Of a stretch of DNA of 64,000 nt, positions 1 to 12,000 are shown piece after piece. The notes beneath the pieces are model-generated. The model was given only the letters and a program-made list of their open reading frames with translations, made no database searches and was not told the origin of the DNA. The stretch is from Chrysogorgia sp. JL179-B06 (taxonomy: Eukaryota > Cnidaria > Anthozoa > Scleralcyonacea > Chrysogorgiidae): assembly GCA_035772405.1 (NCBI GenBank), contig JAYKKM010000337.1:2825001-2889000 (forward strand), in the 5' to 3' direction. Every line of letters begins with the position of its first letter. Position 1 is the first letter of the stretch. Both the position numbers and the translations under genes were made by a program.

Positions 1-25
1 AATCAATGAATTCTCAAATTCCTTA

Positions 26-351
26 TTGCCATAGCCTGTGTACAGCCTGAATATACACACCTGTAATTCAGTCTGTGACCCCTCGGTGAGCCACTCAGAT
101 CTGAGTAGTAGATTTTGATTGTTCAAATCACAACCCTTGACTTATTCCAGTTACAATTGGTTCTCTAGGAATTCTTGTGAGATCAAATAATCCAATCAAA
201 TAAACAATTATGAATCATATGAGTATTAAACCACTCAAAATCTACTACTCAGATCTGAGTAGCTCAGCGGGGAGTCGACAAGCTATCGTGCGAGTTTTCA
301 CAGACTGTATTACAGGTGTATATTCAGGCTGTACACAGGCTATATTGCCAG
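26..351. repeat. Fold-back element in XPOT intron
   Basis: Two imperfect arms, about 26-130 and 226-351, are inverted complements. They share AGATCTGAGT near the loop and TACAGCCTGAATATACAC near the outer end. This explains the non-coding stretch left of the last XPOT exon seen here. No open frame of interest. Confidence 0.75.
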
Positions 352-412
352 GGCTGCTGAGATCCAAGATAGGCCCAGGGGAAAGTACATGGGGTGTGGT
401 AATTGAACTCAC

Positions 413-3400
413 CCAAACATGTAGTTGAGTTTCTTCTCAATCACACTCAAGGTTTTTGATGCTTCGTCTGTGCTGCCAGCTTTTGAAAGTCTGAATTTTC
501 AGAGACACAAATAAGAAAAGACAAATCAAACCTCAATCTAAAACAATCTTTATGATCTGTAAATACAATAATATGGTCTTATTTCTCATTGTTTCAGTTG
601 TCATGTGTTTGTTTTTCACGTCAGAAACCTAATCATATTTAAAAAATAACTTTTAACACATACTTTGACCAGCATATAATGAGTTGTGTTCCAGCTGCAT
701 TGATTAACTTTGCCAGCTTTGCTTGAAAATCACTGTCATCAGACTAAAAAGGAAAAAAGACTAACATAATTGCTAAATAGAGACTGGTTCTAGTTTTCTA
801 ATTAGTAATTAGCAAGACTGCTCTGCAAGTAGCTTGCAAATGTCATTATATAATGCATTTGAAAATACAAATCAAATATCTAAAAAGGTTGGTGTACTGC
901 CAAAATAGTGTGTAAGTTGTCTAACGTTTCGAGTGAAGGCCTTTTGGCTTTGTCAGGGCCTACACCAACCTTTTTAGATATTTGATTTGTATTTCTACAC
1001 TGCCTACTTAGCACAACATATCTATCTCCCTTTATCTATCTCTCTCTCTCTATATCCACCTGTCATTCATATATTTTAATTGGGAATCCTGTAATAATAT
1101 CTACAATATTTGCCAATATTATATTTAATATTATCACAAAATATCAATCAATCTACAATACCTCACTAGGTGGGAGCACTCCTGCATCTTCCAGGATTTT
1201 CAGCAGTGATTCAATTAACTCGATTTTGCCAAGAGGAAGCATTCCTACATGTTTAAAACACAAAATACTCTATGTAATGTGTTCATGTCATATTATACAC
1301 ATGATTAAACTACAATACATAAACTCTTTTGTCATATATACCTTTGTTTATTATTTCAGAAAGGCAATCACATGCACTCTCACGAAGCACATCTACAGAT
1401 AAATGACTCAGCAAAATCCTAGCCCAAGGTGAGCAAAACAATTTGTTAAGTAACATAACTGTACTGTAACATAAAGCAACTAACTTAAATAAGTGCATTA
1501 CTATACCTTATGAATCTTTCATTTGCTATCAAACGAATATCTATCCATGATACGTATCGTCCAATGACATCCAAACACAAACACATCACTTGTGGTTGAG
1601 TTCCTTCCCAGTCATTCTAAGACAAAGGTACGCTCTGTGTTATAATAATGATGTTGAATGCCCATCAGAACAAAAACACCTGGTCCAAAAACTTGAGCAA
1701 CATGCATATAATTTCAACATGTATGATACATACCAAGATTTTATACCATGCTTCAACCAATTCATTAACACACAGTACACGCATTGTATCCTTAATAAGG
1801 GTGCTTCTTTGTGCATCCTAAATTAAAATCAGGCATTCACCTAGTACTACATATGCACTCATTGTATTTGTACTATACTATCCCCATGTGAAAATCTTGT
1901 CAAGATCTTGTAAGATCCCAAGAAAAATCTTATAAGATTTTGGGCAAGATTTTATAATAATTAACATTTAAGATCTTAGAATATCTTGTACGATCTTGTA
2001 AAATCTTTTAAGACCTTGTATGATCTTGTAAGATCTTGTATAATGTTCCATGATCTTGCAAGTTTTTATAACATTTAATAAAATCTTGTAAAATCTTATA
2101 AGAACTTGTAAGATCTTTGTAAGATCTTGTAAGATGTAACAAGATCTTACTGTACATAGAAAAACTAGCAAGTACTTGCAAGATTCTTGTAAGATCCTCA
2201 TAGATTTTCACATATGGGTCGATACTCACTATGCTATACAGTATTGACAGTCAGCTGCATTATACTGTACCTTTGAAGATTGTTGTGCTTCTCTGTTGAT
2301 TACTTCTTGGTCAATTGTTTTAAGAATTCGAAGGAAAATGTCCACTGCAGCTGGACCAAGTTGAAGAGTAGAAAGCAGGTCTGAGAAAAACAATGACCAC
2401 TTGAAAAGAAAGGTAAAAACATAGATATAGTTTGTTAATAATTTGCAGCAAACATTGTTAACAATATTCACAAATCAGTAAACTCTCTCGAATGAGGAGT
2501 TCAAAGTTGGAAGAAGAACGAGAAGAAGAAATAATAGAGAAGTCATAAGGAGAAATAGTGTGATGGGTAAAATGAGTATGAGACTGGATAGCAGAAAGGG
2601 AAGTGTTTGCTCGTTTCTTTCTGCTATCCAGTCTCATTTTACCCATCACTATTACTCCTGATGACTTCTCTACTATTTCTTCCAACTTTGAACTGCTGAC
2701 TCAAGAGAGTTTACTTATTTCTAAATTCAAACCATGAGAACATCTCTAACAATATTCAGGTTTTCCTCAAAGTCTAAACCCCAAAACAAACCATTTGATA
2801 CCTTTTCAGGGTAATCATTAACAAAAATCAATGTCATCACTTGTGCTCCTTTATTTAAAATAAATTCTTTATCAGCCTTTCCAGAAGAAACAGCCTAGAA
2901 TGGGTTATAATATGCATTAAATATTTAGCCTGAAATGTCATGCATCCTCTTGCACACAACATAGTACATGGTTAGTAGAGGGGGTGGTTTGGAAGCTCTA
3001 TCATCTTTCAAGATGATGCAATGGTCATGTTATTGTATTGGAGAAAGTGTTTGTTATTGGTTGGAGAAAGGAAATTCTATATACACATGATGGCGAAGGA
3101 CTCAACACATGATGATGAAGGACTACACTAATTAAATCCGAACATTGTTATTGGATGACTGTTTAACCAACCTGTTTTTGAAGCCAAGATAATAAAATCT
3201 GTCTCAGCAACTGCTGGTCAGACTCCGTAGTGGCATTATAACTACAAAACACATCACATGTTGATTGTTATCATTAATAATTTGTTGACTGAGTAATTGA
3301 TGAAGCCATTCACAAAATATGATGGTTTTGTCACTGATTTTGGGCTGCTACTTTGTGTACCGGACACAGAATATTACATCATTGAAATGTTTAGTTTAAA

Positions 3401-6400
3401 AGTAGGGTTAGTATTCCTTTATTCCAGGGTTAGGACTAGAGTTTTTATTTGGGTTATGGTTTTTGTTCTTGTAAAGCTTCTGAATCCCAAGAGGGGAGGG
3501 AGCATATGTCGAATATTGAACTCTACAGTGGATTACTGAGGGTCAGTGACAAGATTGCAAGTAGAAGGCTTGGCCTAGTGGGACATTGTAGACGACACCC
3601 TGAACTACCAGCCAGTCAGTTGGTATTATGGAACCCCACACATGGGCACCGTAGCAGAGGGAGACCTTCAACCACCTTCCACACCAGTGTCTCTTAAGTA
3701 AATCAATGAGGAGATATCTGAGTTAGTATCCATGATGGAAGACCGAAAGATCTGGCAGTCCATAACTAATGCCCGGCTGAAGCCGTCATAACTAACTATG
3801 TGTCTATGACATAGTCTGTGTCTATGCAGTATATACACAAAGAAGATGGATGTTTTATGACAGTTTTTATTACCTCCTTCCTCTCATGTTTGAACTAACA
3901 CCCTGTTTTGTGAATGGCCCCATTGCATAGTGATTATTATTGCCTTCATTTTACCTTTTCTTAGCATGATGTTCCAAAACTTGAAAGCAAAAAAATTTCG
4001 AGTGATCATTGCTAAAAATATAATTGATAATTTAAATGCAATAAGTGTTTTGATGATTTTATTCATTCACTCTGGCAAACGGCCTTTGCTCAAACATAGA
4101 TTATGGAAATGTGACCTGAATAGGAAACGTAGAATGATGATTTGAAACCAGGTTAATCTCATAATACCAGGTTCAATAATTGAACCAGAAAAACAGAATT
4201 GACAACAGTCTTGTGGGGTTATGGAAGTGTGGGGCAACTGCTCCATCTTTACTGTTTGAATTTGCAGTATGAATGATAGAGCTAAGCACATGTTACTTGG
4301 TTAAGGCTAAGCAATGATAACTAAGGTTGGCTGTTCTTTATGAAAAGCATAATGAACAGGGATGAATAGATAATATAATAATAAACATAGAATATAGCCA
4401 AGGGGCATCAACATAGTCAGCAACAAAACGGTTTGAACCTAGGAGTATCATTAGATGTGTGAAGTTGATCACCAGGTTGTTGTAGCCTTGAGAAAGACTA
4501 TTGTTGGTGACTGACCGCCGCTGAGGCCGTCGAAACATCAGTCACCAACAATAGTCTTCCTCAAGACTACAACCAGACAAGTCTGTTAAAAAACCTTAAC
4601 GTCTGGTTTTATTCTATGACTATAGGACACATTGTCCACACTGAGTCTTGTCGCATATGGTTTGTTTGCTGTGGTACCATCTGGTTCAAGATTGTGCTGT
4701 GAACTTACAGTAAGTAAAAGTCCTATTTTTATATGTACTTTATGACTTCTTTCAAAATACTTATCGAGTGTGGAGTACCCCTGTCAACCGTAGATGACGA
4801 TCTGATTGACACTGGCAGGACAACATGATCTTAGATAATATAAACAATGAAAGGCAATAAATTTCAGCAGTTAATTAACAATTATTCACCGAATTGGAGG
4901 TGAATAGTGGTGGATATTTACCGAGCTGCAAAACGGCAAGGTAAATATCCACATTATTCACTGACACTACGGTGAATAATTGTTTTAACTTTTAGTAGGT
5001 GATCTTTTTGGGATAGCATTTTCTTTAAAATTGGTTAAATTAATCCGTTATTTCCTCATCTATACACACTGACAAATCAGCTGGTAAACAATTTTTCCTA
5101 AACACTGTAGGTGATTATTGTTAAATAATGCAAAGTAGCTTGACCAATCAGCGTGTGGTATTTTCTATAATCAAAATGAGTAATAAAATGTGTTGTGCTG
5201 TATAGGTAGTACTGAAATACAAATCAAATATCTAAAAAGGTTGGTGTACTGTCAAAATACCATGTGAGTAGTCTAACGTTTGAAGCAAAGTTTCCTTCGA
5301 CGTGATTTTACACTTTACGTTTCACTCTCTGACAAAGGGCCTTCGCACTCGAAACATTGGCTATGGTCCTGCTAAAATCACTAACCCACCTAGCCGTTCC
5401 ACTAAGAAGAGCTTGTCCGCAGATTTTCCAACCATCAGCCGAACTTTTAATCTGTTCAAAATAAGCTAAAGTCTGAAAAAGAAATGATAAATACAAATTG
5501 TCTTTGGATACAAGCCTTTTATTTGGTTGATTTAAAGATGCCGTCAAGTCCGTTCTGCGCATGTATGACATTTCAAATGTGAGGGACTCCATATGTCAAT
5601 AAACTTTAATGGATAGATTTGCAACAGTTCGAAAGCGAGTATTCGTCAAAGGTGGGGAAGGCACGAGTGGTAGTTTTATATATATATATAGATATATTAT
5701 CCACATTTAGGAACAGAACAGCTTCTTATAACACGCTTTTTATGCAAAAAAGCGCAAGCGTGGAAAACAAATCCGCAATACTTCATGTTCAATGTTTATA
5801 TAATGCAATGTAAACAGAAACGTCGACATGCGCAGAACAGACTTGATGGCACCTTTAATATTTTATGCCTGAGGATGGTGGATCAACATCTATCTTCTCC
5901 TAATAATATCAATGGTTAACCAAGTATAGAGGTAATGAGAATAAAGAAAATGATCACCAAAGATAAACTGACATGTTTTTAAAACAATTCTCCCAACTAG
6001 TACTATAAGAAATGATTGGAGACCAATAAGTAGATCAGTAAATAATCCTTTGTTGGTAGGCATTTGGTATTGACATCTGCTGAAGAAGGACACATCGTCC
6101 GAATTCCGAAACGTTGAAATATATATGCGTAAATACTCTTAGTATTTTTCGACACATTGAAGTTCTCTTATTTCTTATTAATCAACAAATATTAAAAAAT
6201 AATCTGAGCTCGTCACTCCGACAGACATCCAAATTACCAATGTGATTTTGATGTTACAAACGAGATTTCACATGAAATTGACAACAACTCATTTCAACCA
6301 ATTAGCAATGCCCAAGAGGCTACAATACTAGCTGTTAATTTCATAAAAATACCTTCAAGTTTCAACCAAAACATATTTAGCTATTCCCGTCACACTTACC

Positions 6401-6465
6401 GTAGCTTGGACTTGTGGATTTTGGTTTGGCGAAACAAAATAACCCTGCAGACATTTCTCGTCCAT
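413..6465 (-). CDS. XPOT: Exportin-T (tRNA exportin), 5' part of gene, 12 coding exons
   Basis: Karyopherin-beta family export receptor that carries mature tRNA out of the nucleus with Ran-GTP. Exons read on the minus strand, in order: 6465-6400, 5472-5390, 4011-3955, 3241-3172, 2894-2802, 2399-2271, 1817-1734, 1616-1507, 1418-1342, 1244-1162, 743-664, 490-413. Every junction is AG/GT and all phases agree, giving about 336 residues from MDEKCL. Diagnostic blocks match vertebrate exportin-T as I recall it: LAYFEQIKSSADGW, KFFCFQVLEH, LRQILLSWLQKQ, LRILKTIDQEVINRE, STLIKDTMR, YVSWIDIRLIANERFI, VLRESACDCLSEIINKG and AGTQLIICWSK. The family is about 960 residues, so two thirds lie beyond position 1. 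The start is the ATG at 6465, aligned with the family start. Introns carry fold-back repeats and a LINE fragment. No disabling change was seen. Confidence 0.93.
864..994. mobile_element. Palindromic MITE-like element, family A, full copy
   Basis: Terminal inverted repeats of about 34 bp start AAATACAAATCAAATATC and end in the same sequence inverted. The interior on the minus strand holds a degenerate hammerhead-like core (CTGACAA, stem, GAAA). It lies in the XPOT intron between 743 and 1162. Other family members or ends are near 5216, 8328, 29329, 48625, 53520 and 58811. It is too short to encode a transposase. Confidence 0.75.
1889..2206. repeat. Short-period minisatellite (AAGATCTTGT-like)
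   Basis: Degenerate tandem copies of a 10-12 bp AAGATCTTGT/TAAGATCTTGTA unit fill most of the XPOT intron between 1817 and 2271. The unit is nearly self-complementary, so frames stay open on both strands; these are not genes. Confidence 0.8.
2477..2715. repeat. Long hairpin (fold-back) in XPOT intron
   Basis: Arms of about 110 bp: AGTAAACTCTCT with GTTCAAAGTTGGAAG on the left, and the inverted complement CTTCCAACTTTGAAC with GAGAGTTTACT on the right. The centre near 2600 carries GACTGGATAGCAGAAA and its complement. Likely a MITE or fold-back transposon. Confidence 0.8.
3481..3790 (+). mobile_element. LINE (non-LTR retrotransposon) ORF2 C-terminal remnant
   Basis: Translation gives SDKIASRRLGLVGHC, HPELPASQLVLW and THGHRSRGRPSTT, then after a frame break ISELVSMMEDRKIWQS. 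This is the typical C-terminal end of RTE/CR1-type reverse-transcriptase polyproteins. It is a 5'-truncated, frameshifted relic inside the XPOT intron (3242-3954), antisense to the gene. Confidence 0.75.
4472..4577. mobile_element. Fold-back element, family B
   Basis: Near-perfect inverted repeat. Left arm contains AGACTATTGTTGGTGACTGA; right arm contains its complement TCAGTCACCAACAATAGTCT. The loop holds GCTGAGGCCGTCGAAAC. Related copies are at 38715-38999 and 39970-40135 in GDI introns. Non-coding. Confidence 0.75.
4880..4983. repeat. Inverted repeat with related segment at 6920-7110
   Basis: Arms CAATTATTCACCG and CGGTGAATAATTG with inner TGGATATTTACC and GGTAAATATCCA. The neighbouring sequence at 5105-5176 (TTGACCAATCAGCGTG) reappears inverted at 6945-6985. 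This suggests a larger fold-back or a split element spanning the XPOT 5' end. Confidence 0.65.
5216..5365 (+). mobile_element. Family A element, right end lost, next to XPOT exon 2
   Basis: The left terminal repeat (ACAAATCAAATATCTAAAAA) is followed by interior with GTTTCACTCT, CTGACAA and CTCGAAAC. The copy ends about 25 bp from the XPOT exon 2 splice donor at 5389, so it sits directly in that donor's intronic flank. Confidence 0.65.
5536..5854 (+). mobile_element. TTAA-flanked MITE, copy 1
   Basis: Terminal inverted repeats begin AGATGCCGTCAAGTCCG (elsewhere AGGTGCCG) and the copy is flanked by TTAA on both sides, as for piggyBac-type insertions. The internal frame seen in the other copies (motif RFATVRKRVFVK) is broken here by a TA microsatellite. 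Located in XPOT intron 1. Other copies: 33316-33632 and 59774-60091. Confidence 0.8.
6080..6180 (+). mobile_element. Family C element fragment with hammerhead-like core
   Basis: CTGAAGA at 6080, then a stem GGAC/GTCC around ACATC, then CCGAAACGTT, followed by AAATACTCTTAGTATTTT and CATTGAAGTTCTCTTATTTC. The same order recurs at 44045-44235 and 59457-59735. Confidence 0.6.
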
Positions 6466-6692
6466 TACTTCGTGGATAATTTCACATTTACACGTGTTGT
6501 ACGTTTAGTCACACAGACAGAGCGACAGAGCGGATTATTTTCTTATTTAATCAGTCCTAGTTGCAAAACAGAAAATCGTCTTCTACTATGATTTACTGAG
6601 AGAGAAATTATCCGTCAAGTTTAAACTTGTTTCCTCTTAACTATGATCATTTTATTCAACTCTGACAATTTTAAAATATATAAATCGACATT

Positions 6693-6894
6693 TACAAGAA
6701 ACTTGCATACTGTTGCATCAGCAGGCATTTGTCGACTTTTTTGTCGTGGATATTTCGTGGCATTTTTTTACGCAATACAATTTTCTTTCGTGTCATCATC
6801 GTGAAACGTTCGTAGTCCTTCGTCGATTAAATTTTCCGTGTTAGAGGGTGATCATTGTATTGTTGCTGATCATTAATATACACTCCTGTGTAAC
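6693..6894 (+). repeat. Left copy of about 190-bp direct repeat bracketing a minisatellite
   Basis: Contains ACTTGCATACTGTTGCATCA, GTCGACTTTTTTGTCGTG and CGTGAAACGTTCGTAGTCC. The same sequence with small indels lies at 8107-8284. The pair encloses the strand-switching minisatellite. Confidence 0.8.
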
Positions 6895-7147
6895 TGTGGG
6901 CTTTATAATAGTTTGGTAATATGATTTATTATAAATGCACAGGTGATTATAGAAAATCACGCACGCTGATTGGTCAAGCTAGTTCGGATTATTTCACGAT
7001 AATCACCCTACAGCGTCTAGGCAAAATGGCTGCCAGCCTATTTATCAGTGTGACAGATTTTAAATATCCACGACTATTCACCTCCACATCGGTGAATAAT
7101 TGTTTATTATTATATGGCACAAGCTACTTCCGGTGAAATTGCGTGCA

Positions 7148-7621
7148 CTCATGCGGTTTGTATATGTCATGCGGTTCGTATGGGTCATGTGATTCGTATG
7201 GGTCATGTGGTTCGTATGGGTCATGCGGTTCGTATGGGTCATGCGGTTCGTATGAGTCATGCGGTTCGTATGGGTCATGTGATTTGTATGGGTCATGTGA
7301 TTCGTATGGGTCATGTGATTCGTATGAGTCATGTGATTCGTATGGGTCATGCGGTTCGTATGAGTCATGCGGTTCATATGGGTCATGCGGTTCGTATGGG
7401 TCATGTGATTCGTATGGGTCATGTGATTCGTATGAGTCATGCGGTTCATATGGGTCATGCGGTTCGTATGGGTCATGCGGTTCGTATGGGTCATGTGATT
7501 CGTATGGGTCATGTGATTCGTATGGGTCATGTGATTCGTATGGGTCATGTGATTCGTATGGGTCATGTGATTCGTATGGGTCATGTGATTCGTATGGGTC
7601 ATGTGATTCGTATGGGTCATG
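7148..7621 (+). repeat. 18-bp minisatellite, forward block
   Basis: About 26 copies of GGGTCATGTGATTCGTAT, with GCGGTT and GAGTCA variants. The unit length is a multiple of three, so several frames stay open on both strands. No start context, composition or splice signal supports coding. Confidence 0.9.
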
Positions 7622-8096
7622 ACCCACACGAATCCTGCATGACCCACGCGAATCCTGCATGACCCACGCGAATCCTGCATCACCCACGCGAAACCTGCAT
7701 GACCCACGCGAATCCTGCATCACCCACGCGAATCCTGCATCACCCACGCGAAACCTGCATGACCCACGCGAATCCTGCATGCATGACCCACGCGATTCCT
7801 GCATGCATGACCCACGCGAATCCTGCATGCATGATCCACGCGAATCCTGCATGCACGATCCACGCGAATCCTGCATGCATGATCCACGCGAATACTGCAT
7901 GACCCACGAATACTGCATGACCCACGCGAATACTGCATGACCCACGCGAATCCTGCATGACCCACACGAACCATGTGATTCGTGTGGGTCGTGTGGAAAT
8001 CACAGGAAATCACATGAATCACATGAATCCCACGAATCACATGAATCATACGAATCAATCACAGCAATCGCATGAATCATACGAATCACATTTACC
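7622..8096 (+). repeat. 20-bp minisatellite, inverted relative to the preceding block
   Basis: Units of TGACCCACGCGAATCCTGCA, some with an extra GCAT, form the reverse complement of the forward block's GGGTCA core. After 7965 this gives way to shorter CACATGAATCACATGAATC units. The switch is at about 7615-7630. Confidence 0.9.
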
Positions 8097-8106
8097 ATGA
8101 AGTATT

Positions 8107-8284
8107 TACCACAAACTTGCATACTGTTGCATCAGCATCCATATTTTGTCGACTTTTTTGTCGTGAATATTTCGTGGCCTTTACGCAATACGCAATACAA
8201 TTTTCTAACGTGTCATCATCGTGAAACGTTCGTAGTCCTTCGTCGATTAAATTTCCCGACCATTAATATACACCCCTGTGTAAC
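8107..8284 (+). repeat. Right copy of direct repeat bracketing the minisatellite
   Basis: Second copy of 6693-6894 in the same orientation. It ends at a common CATTAATATACAC(C/T)CCTGTGTAAC. A family A right terminal repeat follows at 8325-8358. Confidence 0.8.
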
Positions 8285-8394
8285 ATCATACATATTTAGC
8301 CACAAACAACTTACACAATATTTCGGCAGTACACCAACCTTTTTAGATATTTGATTTGTATATAGCCTATAATTAATGTTTTAAAGATTATATT

Positions 8395-9087
8395 CCAACC
8401 AGTCTCCTTTACCTAATTTTCGAATTTTTTACCTGGTCCCCTTATCTAATTTTCGACTATTTTTAACTTGTCAAAATAAGCTTAAAATATGAAAATTTAG
8501 CCTAAATAATGCCTTAGATATTAATATGAGCAGAAACTAGCGTAAATTTAGTCATTTTTTGACATCCAAAAATTTGGCAAAAATGACCAAATTTGGACAA
8601 AAAGTAAAGGGGTTAACCTTAACTTTCTGACGATTTTCGATCATTTTTAACTTGTCAAAATAAGCTTAAAATATGAAAATTTAGCCTAAATAATGCCTTA
8701 GGTATTAATATGAGCAGAAACTAGTGCAAATTTAATCATTTTTGGCCAAAAAGTAAAGTGGTTAAGCTTATTTCGACAAGTTAAAAATGGTCGAAAATCG
8801 TCAAAAAGTTAAGGGGATTTTATTAATCTGTAGTTCTGGTCAATCATCTTTCTGCGTCACTTGAAACACGTAATACTAATTCACTTGTCGTTTTGATTTT
8901 AGGAAAAATGAGCTCTCTGATTAAGGCTTCGCCGTTTTATAAGATAAGGAGTACAAACTGTGGATAAGCAACTGCATGATTGTGGTAAGTTATTTCCCGT
9001 TTATTCAAGTATCGTATTGTATTAATCTGTAGTTCTAGTCGATCATCTTACCCTTTACTTTTTGGCCAAATTTTTGGATGTCCAAAA
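8395..9087. repeat. Degenerate duplicated AT-rich sequence flanking the satellite
   Basis: A block of about 180 bp containing TTAACTTGTCAAAATAAGCT and GAGCAGAAACTAG occurs at about 8450-8610 and 8640-8770, with inverted and partial pieces to 9085 (CTTTTTGGCCAAATTTTTGG). No gene seen. Confidence 0.65.
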
Positions 9088-12000
9088 TGACTACTAAGGA
9101 ACTATAGATTACTAAGGAACTATAGATTACTAAGGAACTGTAGATTACTAAGGAACTAAGGATTACTAAGGAACTAAAGATTACTAAGGAACTATAGATT
9201 ACTAAGGAACTAAAGATTACTAAGGAACTATAGATTACTAAGGAACTATAGATTACTAAGGAACCAAAGATTACTAAGGAACTATAGATTACTAAGGAAC
9301 TATAGATTACTAAAGAACTATAGATTACTAAGGAACTAAAGATTACTAAGGAACTAAAGATTACTAAGGAACTATAGATTACTAAGGAACTAAAGATTAC
9401 CAAAGAACTATAGATTACTAAAGAACTATAGATTACTAAGGAACTAAGGATTACTAAGGAACTAAAGATTACTAAGGAACTATAGATTACTAAGGAACTA
9501 AAGATTACCAAAGAACTATAGATTACTAAAGAACTAAATATTACTAAAGAACTATAGATTACTAAGGAACTATAGATTACTAAAGAACTATAGATTACTA
9601 AGGAACTATAGATTACTAAAGAACTATAGATTACTAAAGAACTATAGATTATTATTATAGATACTAAGGAACTAAAGATTACTAAGGAACTATAGATTAC
9701 TAAGGAACTATAGATTACTAAGGAACTATAGATTACTAAGGAACTAAAGATTACTAAGGAACTAAAGATTACTAAGGAACTATAGATTACTAAGGAACTA
9801 AAGATTACTAAGGAACTAAAGATTACTAAGGAACTAAGGATTACTAAGGAACTATAGATTACTAAGGAACTAAAGATTACTAAGGAACTAAAGATTACTA
9901 AGGAACTATAGATTACTAAGGAACTAAAGATTACTAAGGAACTAAAGATTACTAAGGAACTAAGGATTACTAAGGAACTATAGATTACTAAGGAACTATA
10001 GATTACTAAGGAACTAAAGATTACTAAGGAACTAAAGATTACTAAGGAACTAAGGATTACTAAGGAACTATAGATTACTAAGGAACTAAAGATTACTAAG
10101 GAACTATAGATTACTAAGGAACTATAGATTACTAAGGAACTAAAGATTACTAAGGAACTAAGGATTACTAAGGAACTAAAGATTACTAAGGAACTAAAGA
10201 TTACTAAGGAACTATAGATTACTAAGGAACTATAGATTACTAAGGAACTAAAGATTACTAAGGAACTAAGGATTACTAAGGAACTAAAGATTACTAAGGA
10301 ACTATAGATTACTAAGAAACTAAAGATTACTAAGGAACTATAGATTACTAAGGAACTATAGAATACTAAGGAACTATAGATTACTAAGGAATTATAGATT
10401 ACTAAGGAACTAAAGATTACTAAGGAACTAAAGATTACTAAGGAACTAAAGATTACTAAGGAACTAAAGATTACTAAGGAACTATAGATTACTAAGGAAC
10501 TAAAGATTACTAAGGAACTATAGATTACTAAGGAACTATAGATTACTAAAGAACTATAGATTACTATAAGGAACTAAAGATTACTAAGGAACTATACATT
10601 ACTAAGGAACTAAGGATTACTAAGGAACTATAGATTACTAAAGAACTAAGGATTACTAAGGAACTAAGGATTACTAAGGAACTAAAGATTACTAAGGAAC
10701 TATAGATTACTAAGGAACTAAAGATTACTAAGGAACTATAGATTACTAAGGAACTATAGATTACTAAGGAACTAAAGATTACTAAGGAACTAAGGATTAC
10801 TAAGGAACTAAAGATTACTAAGGAACTAAAGATTACTAAGGAACTATAGATTACTAAGGAACTATAGATTACTAAGGAATTATAGATTACTAAGGAACTA
10901 TAGATTACTAAGGAACTAAAGATTACTAAGGAACTAAAGATTACTAAGGAACTATAGATTACTAAGGAACTAAAGATTACTAAGGAACTATAGATTACTA
11001 AGGAACTATAGATTACTAAAGAACTATAGATTACTATAAGGAACTAAAGATTACTAAGGAACTATAGATTACTAAGGAATTATAGATTACTAAGGAACTA
11101 TAGATTACCAAAGAACTATAGATTACTAAAGAACTAAAGATTACTAAGGATTACTAAGGAACTAAAGATTACTAAGGAACTAAAGATTACTAAGGAACTA
11201 TAGATTACTAAGGAACTAAAGATTACTAAGGAACTATAGATTACTAAGGAACTATAGATTACTATAAGGAACTAAAGATTACTAAGGAACTATAGATTAC
11301 TAAGGAATTATAGATTACTAAGGAACTATAGATTACCAAAGAACTATAGATTACTAAAGAACTAAAGATTACTAAGGAACTAAGGATTACTAAGGAACTA
11401 AAGATTACTAAGGAACTAAAGATTACTAAGGAACTATAGATTACTAAGGAACTAAAGATTACTAAGGAACTATAGATTACTAAGGAACTAAAGATTACTA
11501 AGGAACTAAAGATTACTAAGGAACTATAGATTACTAAGGAACTAAAGATTACTAAAGAACTATAGATTACTAAGGAACTAAAGATTACTAAGGAACTAAA
11601 GATTACTAAGGAACTAAAGATTACTAAGGAACTAAAGATTACTAAGGAACTAAAGATTACTAAGGAACTATAGATTACTAAGGAACTATAGATTACTAAA
11701 GAACTATAGATTACTATAAGGAACTATAGATTACTAAGGAACTATAGATTACTAAGGAATTATAGATTACTAAGGAACTATAGATTACTAAAGAACTAAA
11801 GATTACTAAGGAACTAAGGATTACTAAGGAACTAAAGATTACTAAGGAACTATAGATTACTATAAGGAACTATAGATTACTAAGAAACTAAAGATTACTA
11901 AGGAACTAAAGATTACTAAAGAACTATAGATTACTAAAGAACTATAGATTACTAAAGAATTATAGATTACTAAAGAACTATAGATTACTAAAGAACTATA

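Noticed and set aside
3297..3539. Plus-strand 80-codon frame MMKPFTKYDGFV...
   Set aside because: No splice or start support. The sequence resembles the dispersed repeat near 42840-43030 and runs into a LINE remnant.
7078..7945. Overlapping long frames on both strands over the GGGTCATG/TGACCCACG minisatellite
   Set aside because: Several frames on both strands are open at once because of the repeat unit; no codon bias or splice signals distinguish one.
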